Shown here: piece after piece, positions 1 to 11,202 of the stretch
Layout of the letters: every line of letters begins with the position of its first letter
Numbering within the stretch: position 1 is the first letter of the stretch
NCBI GenBank assembly: GCA_013397455.1
Contig: VYZB01000346.1
Location: 749,633-813,632, forward strand
Length of the DNA: 64,000 bases
Direction of reading: 5' to 3'
Source of the DNA: Crotophaga sulcirostris
Lineage: Eukaryota; Chordata; Aves; Cuculiformes; Crotophagidae
Translations under genes and position numbers: made by a program
The notes under the pieces: model-generated
What the model was told of the DNA's origin: nothing
The model's input: the letters and a program-made list of their open reading frames with translations, nothing else
The model's database searches: none

Positions 1-360
1 GCGGGTCGTGGCCCCCCGCCGCCGGGCGATCCCGGGCTGCTGCTCCGTCCCCCCCCGGTTCTCGGCACGGGGTGTTTATTTTTAGCCGCGCTCCGGCCGT
101 GATTCTGCCCGTTAAGAATTCGGTTTCATCATTATTTATCAGAGCGCGGTCAGTGGCTCCGGGGCCGTGGGGGCTGCGGCTTCGGTTTCCTTCGGGACAG
201 CCCCGGGGGAGCCATCCCGCCTTGCTTTTTCCTTCTTGCCCAGATCCTGCCTTCAGACTTTACAAAATTTAAGCGATAAAACCCCAAAACCTTTATCCGC
301 GCCCCCCTCCGGCCGTGGGCGCTGGGGGTGGCGCTGGGGGGCGGCCGGGGGGCTGCAGGG
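1..360. promoter_or_regulatory. CpG-rich tail, possible promoter island edge
   Basis: The first 120 bases hold 16 CpG dinucleotides, far more than the surrounding introns, and GC-rich sequence continues to about 360. This looks like the downstream edge of a CpG island cut by the window start. It lies 7 kb upstream of the exon at 7343, whose Met could start the shorter DAB2IP isoform, so an alternative DAB2IP promoter or first exon is possible. I see no first exon with a convincing donor, so the promoter role is inference. Confidence 0.4.
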
Positions 361-649
361 CAGCCTTGTCCTCCTCGAGCCCACCCACCTGCGCCCCCCT
401 GGGGCTCCCCAGGTGGTCTGGGGGCTCTGCAGTCCCCGCTTGCCCCAGGGACTGGTGCTGTGCTTTGGACTCCGAGTGGTGGATCCGTGAGAGGTGTCCA
501 CATCTGGTGTCCACAGGTGTGGTTTAGGCTGATGTGGTAAGAATCAGTTTCTGTTAAAAGCGAGGTGGTGGTGCCGTTCTGCTCCTGGGGAGAAATTGCT
601 TCTTCAGCTTCTCTCCCAACATTTTTGATTATTGAAGCTCTGGTCACCA

Positions 650-1287
650 GCAAAGCGCGCTCGCAGCCCAGAAAGCCAACCCTGTGCTGGGCTGCACCCA
701 GAGCAGTGGGACCAGCAGGGGAGGGAGGGGGTTCTGCCCCTCTGATCCGCTCTGGTGAGACCCCACCTGGAGCCCTGTGTCCAGTTCTGGAGCCCTCAGC
801 ACAGGGAGAACAGGGATCTGTTGGAGTGAGACCAGAGGAGACCACGGAGATGATCCGAGGGCTGGAGCAGCTCCTGTACAAGGACAGGCTGAGAGAGCTG
901 GGGTTGTTGAGCCTGGAGAAGAGAAGGCTGTGGGGAGAGCTTAGAGCAGCCTCCAGTGCTGAAAGGGGCTCCAGGAAAGCTGGGGAGGGGCTCTTGGTCA
1001 GGGAGTGCAGGGACAGGAGGAGGGAAAGCGGTTTTCAGCTGCAAGAGGGGAGATTGAGATGAGATCTTAGGAAGAAATGTTTTCCCATGAGGCTGGAGAG
1101 GCCCTGGCCCAGGTTGCCCAGAGCAGTGGTGGCTGCCCCATCCCTGGAGGTGTTCAAGGCCAGGTTGGATGGGGCTTGGAGCCCCCTGACCGAGTGGGAG
1201 GTGTCCCTGCCCGTGGCAGGGGGTGGGACTGGATGGGCTTTGAGGTCCCTTCTGACCCAAACCATCCTGTGATTCTGTGATTCTGCT
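650..1287 (+). mobile_element. CR1 LINE, 5'-truncated, sense orientation
   Basis: This is the 3' part of a CR1 retrotransposon. It can be followed from the 'cagcccagaaagccaacc' region through the 'gagaccccacctggag' and 'ggaggtgttcaaggccagg' blocks to the 3' terminus, where the typical ATTCTGTG unit is repeated twice (about 1270-1285). CR1 inserts by target-primed reverse transcription and is usually truncated at the 5' end, as here. The open frames over this interval are CR1 3'-UTR-type sequence and not a gene. Confidence 0.9.
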
Positions 1288-1499
1288 TTTGACGCATTTT
1301 CTTGCTTTTGCAGTTTCTTTCATCCTGTGTGTTACCAATCCCACTGGTGTCCTTGCTGGTTGTACTGGGCTGGGCCTGCAGGTTGTCACTGACAAACTTT
1401 GCTGGGCAGGTTATTAAACAGACAAATATCCGTGCTCAGGTGAATGTCACGGGTTAAAATCATCCTTCAGGTTTGCTCTGGCAAAAACAACATTTGGAA

Positions 1500-1615
1500 T
1501 CTGGTATGAGCTGACAGAGTCCTTTTGAATGTAATTAATTCTGCTGCCGGTTAAAACTGAGAACAGTCTGAAAACAAGGGCAGGCATTAATAAGTTTAAT
1601 TACATGTCCTTTGTG
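1500..1615. other. AT-rich block, candidate conserved non-coding element
   Basis: A low-CpG, AT-rich block with a TAATTAAT homeodomain-type core at about 1532 and further TTAAT/TAATTA motifs near 1590-1605. It is free of CR1 sequence and differs from the GT-rich sequence around it. Conservation cannot be tested here. Confidence 0.25.
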
Positions 1616-2310
1616 TTGCTCAGCGGAGGTGTTGCGTTAGTGAGGGTGATGTGTGTCACCAGGTTCCCATTGCGGGTGTGCAGAGTGGTGTTTCACTGCA
1701 CTCTGCTGCCTGGAGAGCCCCAAAGGTGCAGAGCATCCCCCTCTGCTTCAGCCCCCCGCAGCGCTGCCGGGGCAGGGACCAGGCAGAAGGGCTGCAGGAG
1801 GAAGCTCAGGATAGCAGAACATGGAGAAGGGTGTGCTGAGAATTCAGCCACACGTCCTGTCCTACAGGAAAAAACACACTCTCTCATCTTCTGGAAGCAT
1901 GCACATTCTCTTGCGTTGCTGTTTTTGCTTATTCCCATAACATCACTTTCATATTTATTTGTTACATGGAAGCAGGATGCGGCACTGGGGAGGAATGGAT
2001 GGGAACTTCCAGCAGTGGTCAGGAGGTCAGCTGGAAGAGGGGGGTAATGTAGGCAATGATGATGAGGCAAGGAGAGGGCCTGGGGGAGAGCTGATGTGTA
2101 GGAGTGCCTGGTGCGCATCTGCTGCGGGAGGAAATGCAGGGAGTGAGGTCCCACTCTGGGCTCTGCCGCGGTGAAGCTCCGAGCGTTCCGGTGGGACATC
2201 CTGCGCGTGGCAGAGCTCCCCAGTTTCTGGTTTTGCTGCCCCTGGTGAGGCTGGCGTGGGGGTTGACTCCTGTCTGTGACTGCTAAAACCCTTCTCCCAC
2301 CTGGAGATGG

Positions 2311-2724
2311 ATCCCTACCAGGAGCGACTGAGGGAGCTGGGGCTGTTTAGCCTGGAGAAGAGGAGGCTCAGGGGAGACCTTATTGCTCTCTACAACTGCC
2401 TAAAAGGAGGGTGTAGTCAGGCAGGGGTTGGTCTCTTCTCTCAGGTGACCAGGGACAGAACTAGAGAACATGGACTCAAGCTTTGTCAGGGAAAGTTTAG
2501 GCTTGATATTAGGAAAAAGTTCTTCCCTGAAAGGGTGATTGGCCATTGGAATGCGCTGCCCAGGGAGGTGGTGGAGTCACCGACCCTGGAGGTGTTTAAG
2601 AGGAGATTGGCTGAGGCACTCAGTGCCAGGGTTTAGATGCTGGGTTGGTGTTGGTGTTGGGTTCTAGGTTGGACTCGATGATCTCAGAGGTCCTTTCCAA
2701 CCTTGTAATGCTGTGATACTGTGA
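2311..2724 (+). mobile_element. CR1 LINE, young subfamily with TGATACTG tail
   Basis: A 5'-truncated CR1 copy that ends in a degenerate repeat of the TGATACTG type (TGCTGTGATACTGTGA) and not the more usual ATTCTATG. It contains the 'gttggactcgatgatctc' block typical of CR1 3' ends. By eye it is nearly identical, with roughly 15 differences over about 400 bases, to the copy at 56536-56932. Both therefore appear to come from the same fairly recent source element. Confidence 0.9.
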
Positions 2725-3625
2725 AATTTGTTTGGTGGAGTTGTCCACTTTGTGCTCAGCCATAACAGCACCTAATCCCCAGGCAGGAAACAGGATGGAA
2801 TTGTGTCCCTGCTGCATGTGGATCTCATGGTCCCTTCTTTATACATGCAAGACACCCGCAGCAGCCACGTGCCAGTGAGAGGGGCAGGGCTGCCCTGAGG
2901 ACCCTCTTCCCAGCTGGCCACTGAAAAGAACTGCCAGCCCTTGAAAAGCCATGTGGAGGGAATGCCTCCTGAGCAGGAGACGTGGTGTAGGAGATGAGGC
3001 CCCTCTGGCAGTGGGGAGGCATTTGCGTTGCAAAGACCAGCGCTGCAGCTGGTGTTAATGGTGCATCTCCAGCTTTGGAGCCCGGGCTGCCTTCAGAATC
3101 TTCCAGTCTGTTGTGCTCTCAGAGTGGAACAGCAGGAAATCTAAGAAAGGCTCTTATCTTTTGCCCCCATTCCAATGTTAAATTTTGTGTCTGCTTCCAG
3201 CCAGGCTCCCTGTTTGTTTCTGTCTCAGAAGCATCAGGAAAACATTCCCCCTAAAACCACAGCAGCAGCAGCACCTGGGTGGTTTCACGCAGGTGAGGAT
3301 CTGAAGCAAAATCCGATGGGGTTGCCCCTTTGAGGGCTTGTCTTCACAAGAAAGCAATTCTGGAATCAGAGTGTGTGAGTTCAAACACACAGGACCTATT
3401 CCAGAATAATGTTGTGTAGGCAGGCCCTACGTTTTTCCCTCCTTTGAGCCCAGCAGAGTTGTCTCAGTTTGGCAAAGAGCCTGGGTGCCCGGGCCACCCC
3501 TCCCGCTGCTCTGCGGCGCTGCTGCCGCCGGACAGTGCTGCTCTGCTGCTCAAAACCCAGCCCTGAGGTCCAGTGAGGAGACTGGATTGTCCCTCTGTAC
3601 TTCCTTCCCTGTGTCCACCAAGCCT

Positions 3626-3678
3626 TCACAGTATAACCAGGTTGGAAGAGACCTCTGAGATCATCAAGTCCAACCTTC
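3626..3678 (-). mobile_element. CR1 3'-end fragment
   Basis: A short antisense piece of the terminal part of a CR1 of the 'cacagtat...ggttggaa' kind, with the 'gagatcat' and 'gtccaacct' blocks. Only the last ~50 bases of the element are present. Confidence 0.8.
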
Positions 3679-4599
3679 GCTGCGGTCCCCAAGGTCCTGT
3701 TTGGATGAGGCGCGCTGTCGCAGCCTGGAAGTCCTTAATATCCCTGCTTCTGGATGCCTGGGAAGGAAGCAGGCAGAGGGGGAGAGCACCCCTTCCCATG
3801 GCAATGTTTGATGACTTTTATTAGAATGATGTGTTAAAACAAAAGGACCATGTGTCCTTAGATCACCCTTCTGGCACTGCAGGGTGTTTGCAGCCCCCCA
3901 GCCTCTGCCTCCCACCACCTCCCCCCCCCCCGTGCTGGGCTCCCATGGGTTAAGTGCCCTGTGGGTGCTGGGCTCTATGCTTGTCCTGCTCTGCCAGGGC
4001 TGCCTCTGGCAGAAGGCTCTCTCATCCGTTCATCTGAGGTTTCAAACGAGAGTCTCTAATTAATGACATCTCCCCACTTAGCTCCTGATCCGCAGGCAGA
4101 TGCTGGGCCTTTTAGGGCCGGTTGGAGACCTGCGGCGCTCCCTCCGTGCAGGGCAGCAGCTGGTGAAAAACATTCCTGTCCTGACCTGGGCTGGATCTGA
4201 TCTGCTGTTAGGAGTAAAAGATGTCGTGGGAGCGGGTCCTGCCAAGGCAAGAAACTGACAAATAGCCTCCTGCCCAAGAGAAATCCTGTTAATTTTAAGA
4301 TTCCCAGCGGCATACGGCGGAGCACAGAGGATATAAATACACATTGGCTGAAGCTGGGGAGAGCAGAGTATGTCCTGAGAAACCTCCCTCTCGGTAGTTC
4401 TTGATGTTGCACATCTGCATTCCCACCCGTGGCCCTGCAGCTGCAGTAGTTTAAGTGAAAAATAGTCTTGTTTTGTTTTAATTTTAACAAAAATTCTTAG
4501 ACCAGCGTGAAGCTGGCTGATGCAGATGTGTGTGTTACGGCACACACGGTGTCTGAGCTGGGGGTTGGGACATCAATATTTGTATGTGTCCACACAAGG

Positions 4600-4715
4600 A
4601 TGCAAGTCTTAGCTTGGTTACCTTTTCTAATTTCATCTGTGAAATATGGAAATAAGATTTACTGTAAATGCCTGATTCTGGGCTTATTGGGGCTCGGTGA
4701 GCAGTCTGTGTTTGT
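4600..4715 (+). repeat. Possible MIR SINE relic
   Basis: The stretch around 'taatttcatctgtgaaat' followed by 'ggaaataagattta' resembles the MIR core-to-tail region (CAGTTTCCTCATCTGTAAAA, then GGGGATAATA). MIRs are ancient and present at low copy number in birds, so a diverged copy is plausible. The match is short. Confidence 0.4.
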
Positions 4716-5106
4716 CAGTTCTGGAGCTGCTGGATGTTCGTTCTGCGCTCGGCATCCCAAGGTAGCTTGGCTCCAGCTGCCTGTGTTAGAGTTAATTTAC
4801 AGGATCATTCAGAGGAAAAGGATGTGGATGCTTTTCTGTGAAAATAGTGTAAAATTACCCTAAAGTACTGGCTGTACTCAGTTCCTGAAGTTTAATTTAT
4901 TCCCCATAGAGACAGGGTGAGTGAGCAATTTAGAGGATCCCTAATGGGATAGAGATGCTTCAGGTCCGCTGCCTCTGGTCCGGTCTGGGGATGGGCTGAC
5001 CTGGGGCTTTTAGTGTTTGAGGGCTGCTGGTTGTCCCCTGTGAAGAGACTGTGGCGTTGTTGGCTGTTTTCCTGCAGAGGCCACAACAGGTGCCCCCGCA
5101 GCAGGT

Positions 5107-5597
5107 CACAGTATCACAAGGTTGGAAAGGACCTCTGAGATCATCCAGTCCAACCTACAACCCAACACCAACACCAACCCATCATCTAAACCATGGCACT
5201 GAGTGCCTCAGCCAATCTCCTCTTAAACACCTCCAGGGTTGGCGACCCCACCACCTCCCTGGGCAGCGCATTCCAATGGCCAATCACCCTTCCAGTGAAG
5301 AACTTTTTCCTAATATCAAGCCTAAACTTTCCCTGACGAAGCTTGAGTCCATGTCCTCTAGTTCTGTCCCTGGTCACCTGAGAGAAGAGACCAACCCCTG
5401 CCTGACTCCAACCTCCTTTTAGGCAGCTCTAGAGAGCAATAAGGTCTCCCCTGAGCCTCCTCCAGGCTAAACAGCCCCAGCTCCCTCAGTCGCTCCTCAC
5501 AGGGCTTGTGCTCCAAACCCTTCCCCATCTTCGTTGCTCTCCTCTGGACACACTCCAGTATCTTGACATCTTTCCCAAACTGAGGGGCCCAGAGGGT
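5107..5597 (-). mobile_element. CR1 LINE, TGATACTG-tail subfamily, antisense
   Basis: An antisense CR1 starting with the complement of the terminal octamer repeat ('cacagtatcacaagg') and running through 'cacctccagggttgg' and 'ctccagtatcttgacatc'. It extends further towards the element's 5' end than the copies at 2311 and 56536 and clearly belongs to the same subfamily. Confidence 0.9.
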
Positions 5598-6843
5598 CCC
5601 ATCTCTCTCCCTCCGTGGGTGCCGGGTGGTGCCGGGAGGCTGCGCTGGCCGGGCCGTGGTGCAGGGTGTCCCCAGGGAGCAGGTCCTGCGGCGCTCGGAG
5701 CCGCCTGCTTGGCAGGTGCCGCTGGAGAACCGGCCGCAGGCTGCTCTGTTACCACCTCAGGGTTTGTCGATGCCAGGAATCTTAATGGCAAACATGGAGA
5801 AGCACCTCTTTATCTTCCACTGCTGTTTATCTTGGTCTCTCCTTTGCTGTTTTCTAGACTCAGCTTGGCGTGACTCGCTGGAAGCTGAGAATTTTGCGGG
5901 TGCCGTTGACATTTCTCTGTGTTTTGGTCAGCTTTGTTCTAGAGAACGGCAAAACTCAGCACACAGGCAAAGCAGTCTGAGAGGATACTGGGAGCATTGT
6001 TGTTTTGCTCATGAAAGACCACACTGAGAGTATCTCAGACTCCCTTTGTTTCAGTCCCTTTGTAGACAGAGGGACACACGGACTCTTTGGAAGCCCCTAG
6101 AGTGCTTGCCAGGGGTTTTAAAGGTTAGAGTTTTGGGGATCCGAGTGTTTGCCTGCTGGCTGGCATGGGAACGTTTTAGATGGTGCCAGCTATAAAGAAG
6201 GCAACTGCTCCCTTTGCTCTTGCGTTATATTTTCCCTTGCCACTTCATGGCTTTGCTCTGTTTTCCCTGGGAGTACAGAGCTATCTTCCTGGTTTTTTCC
6301 TCCCCCTGAGCTCTCTGGTTTTGCTTTAAGAGTTGCAGCAGCATTGATTGTATTGGCTGTCAGGGAAGTGGTGTGCTGCTTGCTGGCTGTGGGCTCCCCG
6401 CTGCTAAATGCTGCCAGTGGGACTCCGGAGCATTTAGATCAATCGATAGGGCTATCATGGCCTTATTTTCCACCCTGTCCCCATCCCGGGGATGTGTGTA
6501 ACAATTGCAGAGAGCACACGAGCCCTCGGGTTCTTGGTTACGGAGTGCGGATCCACACGCGGGCTGCATCTGTGATGCAGATGTGTGTGTTTGGGTGGGG
6601 AGGAGGGCGCCTGTGCAAGAGGGCTGGGGTCTGCCCTGGCACTGCCAGCCCCTCCCTGGGCACCCCCTGTGCTGGGCAAACACAGGTCTGGGGTTTTAGA
6701 AGGATCTGTCATTGATTCCTCCCCATTTGCAGGTGACTCCCTTCTGTCAGTGGGGACTGGGTGATGCGAGGCAGCAGAGGATGAAGTAGGGTGCTGATGG
6801 GATCTCCCACGCGTGTGCACACCCGGTCCTGTGCTGGCCGTTG

Positions 6844-6934
6844 GAGCTCAGCACCACCAGAGCTCAGCATCACTGGAGCTTGGCACAGAAAGAGCTCGGT
6901 ATCACCAGAGCTCAGCATCACCGAGCTTAGCACC
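6844..6934 (+). repeat. 16-bp minisatellite, six units
   Basis: Six tandem units of the form gagctcagcaccacca, with the starts spaced 16, 16, 16, 16 and 15 bases apart. Units 1, 2, 4 and 5 are close to one another, and units 3 and 6 carry gagctt. It lies in non-coding sequence 0.4 kb before the first recognised DAB2IP exon. Confidence 0.9.
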
Positions 6935-7342
6935 GGGTGCTGCAGAACTGATTGTGGGTGTGCCGAGGGCAGTAGTTCGTGCAGGGTCCAACCACGTCCC
7001 TGCTGCACTCACTGGACCTGGAGGGCCCCACACAGTCGGCGTGGTGGCTGTTTAAAGCACACTGTTGGCTGTGCAGAGACCCCCAGTCTAAAAACCTCTG
7101 TTAATATAATCCAGACTGCGTCAGAGTTTGGAAACAACATTTTTACTCAGCATACAAGCTGTAGTAGAACCTGCGTACTGAATTATAAACAGGACAGTGT
7201 AGCAGTCACTGCTATTCTTGGCCCTCAGTGAACTCATGGCAAAAAAATCCTGGGAATATTCTGCAGTTGTTGCTAACAGATGGGCTAAATGATTTCTCTG
7301 GGCAGGAGAACATCCACTGATACAGTTACATTTTTCCTCTAG

Positions 7343-7496
7343 ATCCCATCTAATGCCGAGGCTGAAAGAATCGCGCTCCCACGAGTCGTTGCTCAGTCCC
7401 AGTAGTGCTGTCGAGGCTCTGGATCTCAGTATGGAGGAAGAAGTGGTCATCAAGCCAGTCCACAGTAGCATCCTGGGACAAGACTACTGCTTCGAG
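7343..7496 (+). CDS. DAB2IP: DAB2IP exon: PH domain, middle part
   Basis: The acceptor is cctctag|a and the donor is gag|gtaagg. The exon opens with the last base of an arginine codon and then Ser-His-Leu-Met, as in mammalian DAB2IP ([15 protein letters not shown]). It encodes part of the PH domain ending at GQDYCFE. The Met at 7353 is taken as residue 1 because the short isoform of about 1,065 residues (AIP1), as I recall it, begins with this methionine; the longer isoform reads through from upstream exons. The serine-rich [10 protein letters not shown] segment is well conserved. Confidence 0.96.
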
Positions 7497-7835
7497 GTAA
7501 GGAGCTTCTCCCTCCATCCGGGACCATTCCTGCCGGTGCCGGGGCTGCGTGGGGAGCCAGGTGTGGAGCTGCATCCTGGGCTTTCACTGTTATAAAGTGT
7601 TTGTGCTCTGAATTGCCTCACAGAGACCATTTCAGAAACAGAAAATTGCTTCCATCCTTCCAAGGAGGATCCTACCCACAAAATCAGAGCGGTGAGCTCT
7701 TTGCTTTGTAACCGTTGGCACAGCAGAGCTGGCTGCTGGCACTGGTGCCAAACTGCTTCAGGCTGCGTATTTCTAGAGCAAAAATGTGTAGTTTATGTTC
7801 ATACAGATACTGGAAAGTGCTAATCCCTTTTCAGT

Positions 7836-7889
7836 GGTCACAAAGACATTATATGCGGTCACAAAGACGTTATACGTGATCACAAAGAC
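7836..7889 (+). repeat. 21-bp tandem repeat, 2.6 units
   Basis: Units of ggtcacaaagacattatatgc start at 7836, 7857 and 7878. The second and third differ by a few transitions, and the third is truncated after 12 bases. Intronic. Confidence 0.85.
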
Positions 7890-9330
7890 AGCCTGCTGTT
7901 GTCAGTGGGAGTGTTGAGGGCTTTGTCTAGAAAATGGAAGCTTCACTTGTTTGGGTAAATACAAAAATCTGTGAGTATTTTGACTGTTTTTAACATCTGT
8001 TGTGGCATGTGGTTGGGTCTGTACTAGCAGGAGGCTGTAGGACACGTACTAAACCAGGCTATAGTTGGATAATTCAGTGTGGCGTGTCCTGGGAATCTTT
8101 TGTCCTGCATCACGGATAGCAGAGTGATACTGTTTATGGTGGAGGCTGAGTATGGAATTGGGAAATGGTTTTCCAACAGCAATACAGTGGTCGATACTTG
8201 TATTTCTGTGCAGAGAAGGTATAACCTGTTTGTAGTTGGACATCGAAGAGCACATAGACCATATATCCGTTGGGCTGTAGGAGGATGGTGAGGCTGAAGG
8301 TTTCCTCGTCCAGGCAGCACTGGGGGCAGACGGCCTTGGCAGTCCCCGAGGAGAGTCAGACTGGAGCAAAAAAGAGGGTTTTTCTTCACTGAAATGAGCA
8401 CACTTTGAAGGAAAGGAGTTTAAAGATCCATTTGTTAAAACATAAGGAGGGAACACGAAAAAAGTCTTAACAAAAAATAGCCCCAAACATGAACTCTGAA
8501 GTGGGCTGAGTTATAAATTTTCCAATGCTGTTCATTCTCTGTAGAATTGAGCAAGTGCGGCAGGTCAGGAGGAGAACAGTTCTGTAAATTATACGGCCTC
8601 TATTACGTTCCACTCAAGAAAGATAAAATGAAGCTAGATGGAAAATAGATGTGACATCCATAATACAAGAGTTGTTTACCAGTTCTGCTGAGCGCACAAG
8701 AGCAGAGGAAGGGATGGGAACAGTGCTCATGGAAAGTTGACTGAGAGGGAGGTTACCCAAGTCTGCACTTGTAAGGAGGAAGGAAATTTTATTTTTAAGT
8801 GAGTTGGAATAAGGAGGGTCATACAGGAAAAAAAGACCGTGTTAATTGCTGTTCTGCAAATCCTGCAGAGGAAAGGAAGAATGCCAGGAGACAAAAGGGA
8901 CATTGATTTGTAACTGGCGGTTACTCATCGGCGAGCTCCAGCGGGAAGGACCGAGGAGCAAGTTAAACAGTGCATTGTGTGAATACCTTGGTCTTGTGTC
9001 TCCAGACAGCCTCTCAAACTCAGGGTGAGATCAGCATTGACATGAGCGTGTGGATCTCCCAGGGTCCCTGGTGGGTAGCAAGCAGTGACCACAATCTGCC
9101 ATCTGCTTGGGTACGGCAAAGGGTTGGTGTTGGCTTTGGGCAACACAGGGCTTTGGGGATGGGCTGGGTGAGCTGCCCCCGCCAGTGTCAGCACAGACAG
9201 CTTCATGGTTCTTCATGGCAGGCAGCTTCTTCCATGGCTTCATGGAGCTTCATGGTTCTCTGTGGCAGACAGCAGTGAAAGCTGAGCAGCAGAGCTCAGT
9301 GCTCTAATGTTGCCTTCAGTTATCATCATG

Positions 9331-9395
9331 TCATAGAATCATAGAATGGTTTGGGTTGGAAGGGACCTTAAAGATCATCCAGTTCCGTATCCCAT
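9331..9395 (-). mobile_element. CR1 3'-end fragment
   Basis: Antisense terminal CR1 sequence: 'tcatagaatcatagaatgg' (two octamer units), then 'ttgggttggaagggacc' and 'gatcatccagtt'. It is truncated soon afterwards. Confidence 0.9.
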
Positions 9396-10949
9396 ATCCT
9401 GAGCGTCCTGTCTGTGTCCTGCGATCCTGAGTCCCTCAGCACTTGGCAAAGCCAGCTGCCCCCCACAGTGGAAGCTCAGCAATGTCCTTGGGGGTCGTTC
9501 CCATGGCCTGGAAGTGGGGAAGCTCTGCTTGAAGTCTCAATGAGGATGAAGGGAAAACGAAGCTGATGGCCAAGAGCTGCGACACTGCTGTGTGGGGAGC
9601 ACTGGTTGGGCAGTGGACCGTGCGTAGGAAGCAGTTTCCATCCCCAGCTGGCTGGGGGCTCTTAGTTCTCCTTTGGGATGTTGGTGCTCGGCTGGCTGGG
9701 CTGGCTCCAGGTGCTCTTTGGGGTCGCTCACCACCAGCAGCGTGCAGCAGCTTTTCCAGAAGCTGGTTGTGGTCCAGGCTGCCCAGCAGCGTGGGGTGCA
9801 GCATGGCACACATCCTGCACCGAGCCGCAGCAGCATCCTGGCTCGGGGAGCAGGACGGCAGGGTCTGACCGGGCTGCAGATGGAATCGCGCTGAAGAAGG
9901 CAGGTTCAGAGAGGGAACTGGCAGCGCACCCGAACGGAGACAAAAGCAAGAGGTGCCAAAGCCATCTGCAGTGGAAGAGAACCAAGCAGCTCGTTAGGAG
10001 GCAGCTGGCTGGGTGAAGGTGCAGAGCGAATGTCTGTCTCCTGTAACCCAACTGACTGACGTGGAGATGTGCCGGAGCTGACTGCTCGGCTCTGCTGCCC
10101 CTCAGCCGGGCTCTGCGGGCGTGAGCGGGGTCAGCAGTGATGCAGCACCTCTTCAAATGCTGCATTTGGCTTTTTCTACTTATTTAGTTCTATGAAACTT
10201 GCATTTTTGTCTGATTTGCCAAGTACTTGGCACTCAGTATTTACTTGTCTTCCTTATTGATTTTTTTTTTAAAAAAGTCACTCAACATCCTCATCTTTCT
10301 CCTGACACGACCTCCCAGTCAGCAGAACCCTCTGGTGGCACGGCGTGTGCTGCGTGTGCTAAATACACAGCGGGCATCTCGGTGCGGCAAGGGAGGCTCA
10401 GAGCCCGGGTTTCCAGAACCTGTTCCTGGCACTGCTCTTCGTGGGGTCCTGCTGACCTTGCCCAGGCAGGGAGCTGGGACTGGAGAGCTCTGTCATGGTC
10501 TTGGCAGACCAAGGTCTTGTCCTGTTGCACAGCTCGCGTCCGGGCTGTTGCAGGACGTGGCCAGGAATGCGGTGCAGGAGAGGGCAGAAGCTACTGCTGG
10601 ACTGTTCTTGCTCCACGACAACTGAAACTGTGTTGCCTTGTCCTGGCCTCGCCTGAGCAAGGGAGAATTCACTGGTGCTAAATTTAGCTCCACTAAATTT
10701 AGTGCAGCTGCACAAATGTTCACCATGGCTCTCCGGGCGTCTGGCTGCCCTGAGCAGCCACGATGGGGCTGGCCAGGCACCGCTGGTTTGCCCGTCTGAG
10801 CTCAGCTGGGGGGGGGATTTACCAGCTCGAGCCCTACCTTCTTCTTATAAAACCATCTGAATGCTTTAAGGGAAGCAGCTTCAGTATCTCAGTTACCATT
10901 AGCTGCGGTTACTCCAGTGGGATTCCTTGAAGTGTACCTTGAGGAGCCC

Positions 10950-11202
10950 AGGGTCGACTTTAGACCTTCTTAGATGTGATTTTGGGAAGAAATATTTTCC
11001 TGTGAGGGTGGGGAGGCCCTGGTCCAGGTTGCCCAGAGAAGGGGTGACTGCCCCATCCCTGGAGGTGTTCAAGGCCAGGTTGGATGGGGCTTGAAGCCCC
11101 CTGATCCAGTAGGAGGTGTCCATGCCCGTGACAGGGAGGGTGGAACTGGATGGGCTTTGAGGTCCCTTCCAACCCAAACCATTCCATGATTCTGTGATTC
11201 TT
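10950..11202 (+). mobile_element. CR1 LINE fragment, sense
   Basis: It runs from a degraded 'gggaagaaatattttcctgtg' block through 'ggaggtgttcaaggccagg' to 'aaccattccatgattctg' and 'tgattct' at the 3' end. A classic CR1 3' segment of about 250 bases. Confidence 0.9.

Larger units (their letters stand above)
361..7342 (+). other. Upstream intron or 5' flank of DAB2IP, no exon found
   Basis: No exon is recognisable here. The upstream DAB2IP exons that encode the start of the PH domain were looked for and not found, so they must lie before the window. The stretch holds CR1 copies at about 650, 2311, 3626 and 5107, a possible MIR relic near 4600, an AT-rich block at 1500-1615 with a TAATTAAT core, a GC-rich patch at 5600-5760 and a 16-bp minisatellite at 6844. 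The rest shows no feature I can support. Confidence 0.7.

Noticed and set aside
150..1395. Long open frames on both strands (up to 243 residues) near the window start
   Set aside because: They run across GC-rich sequence and a CR1 copy, and no known protein pattern or splice border supports them.
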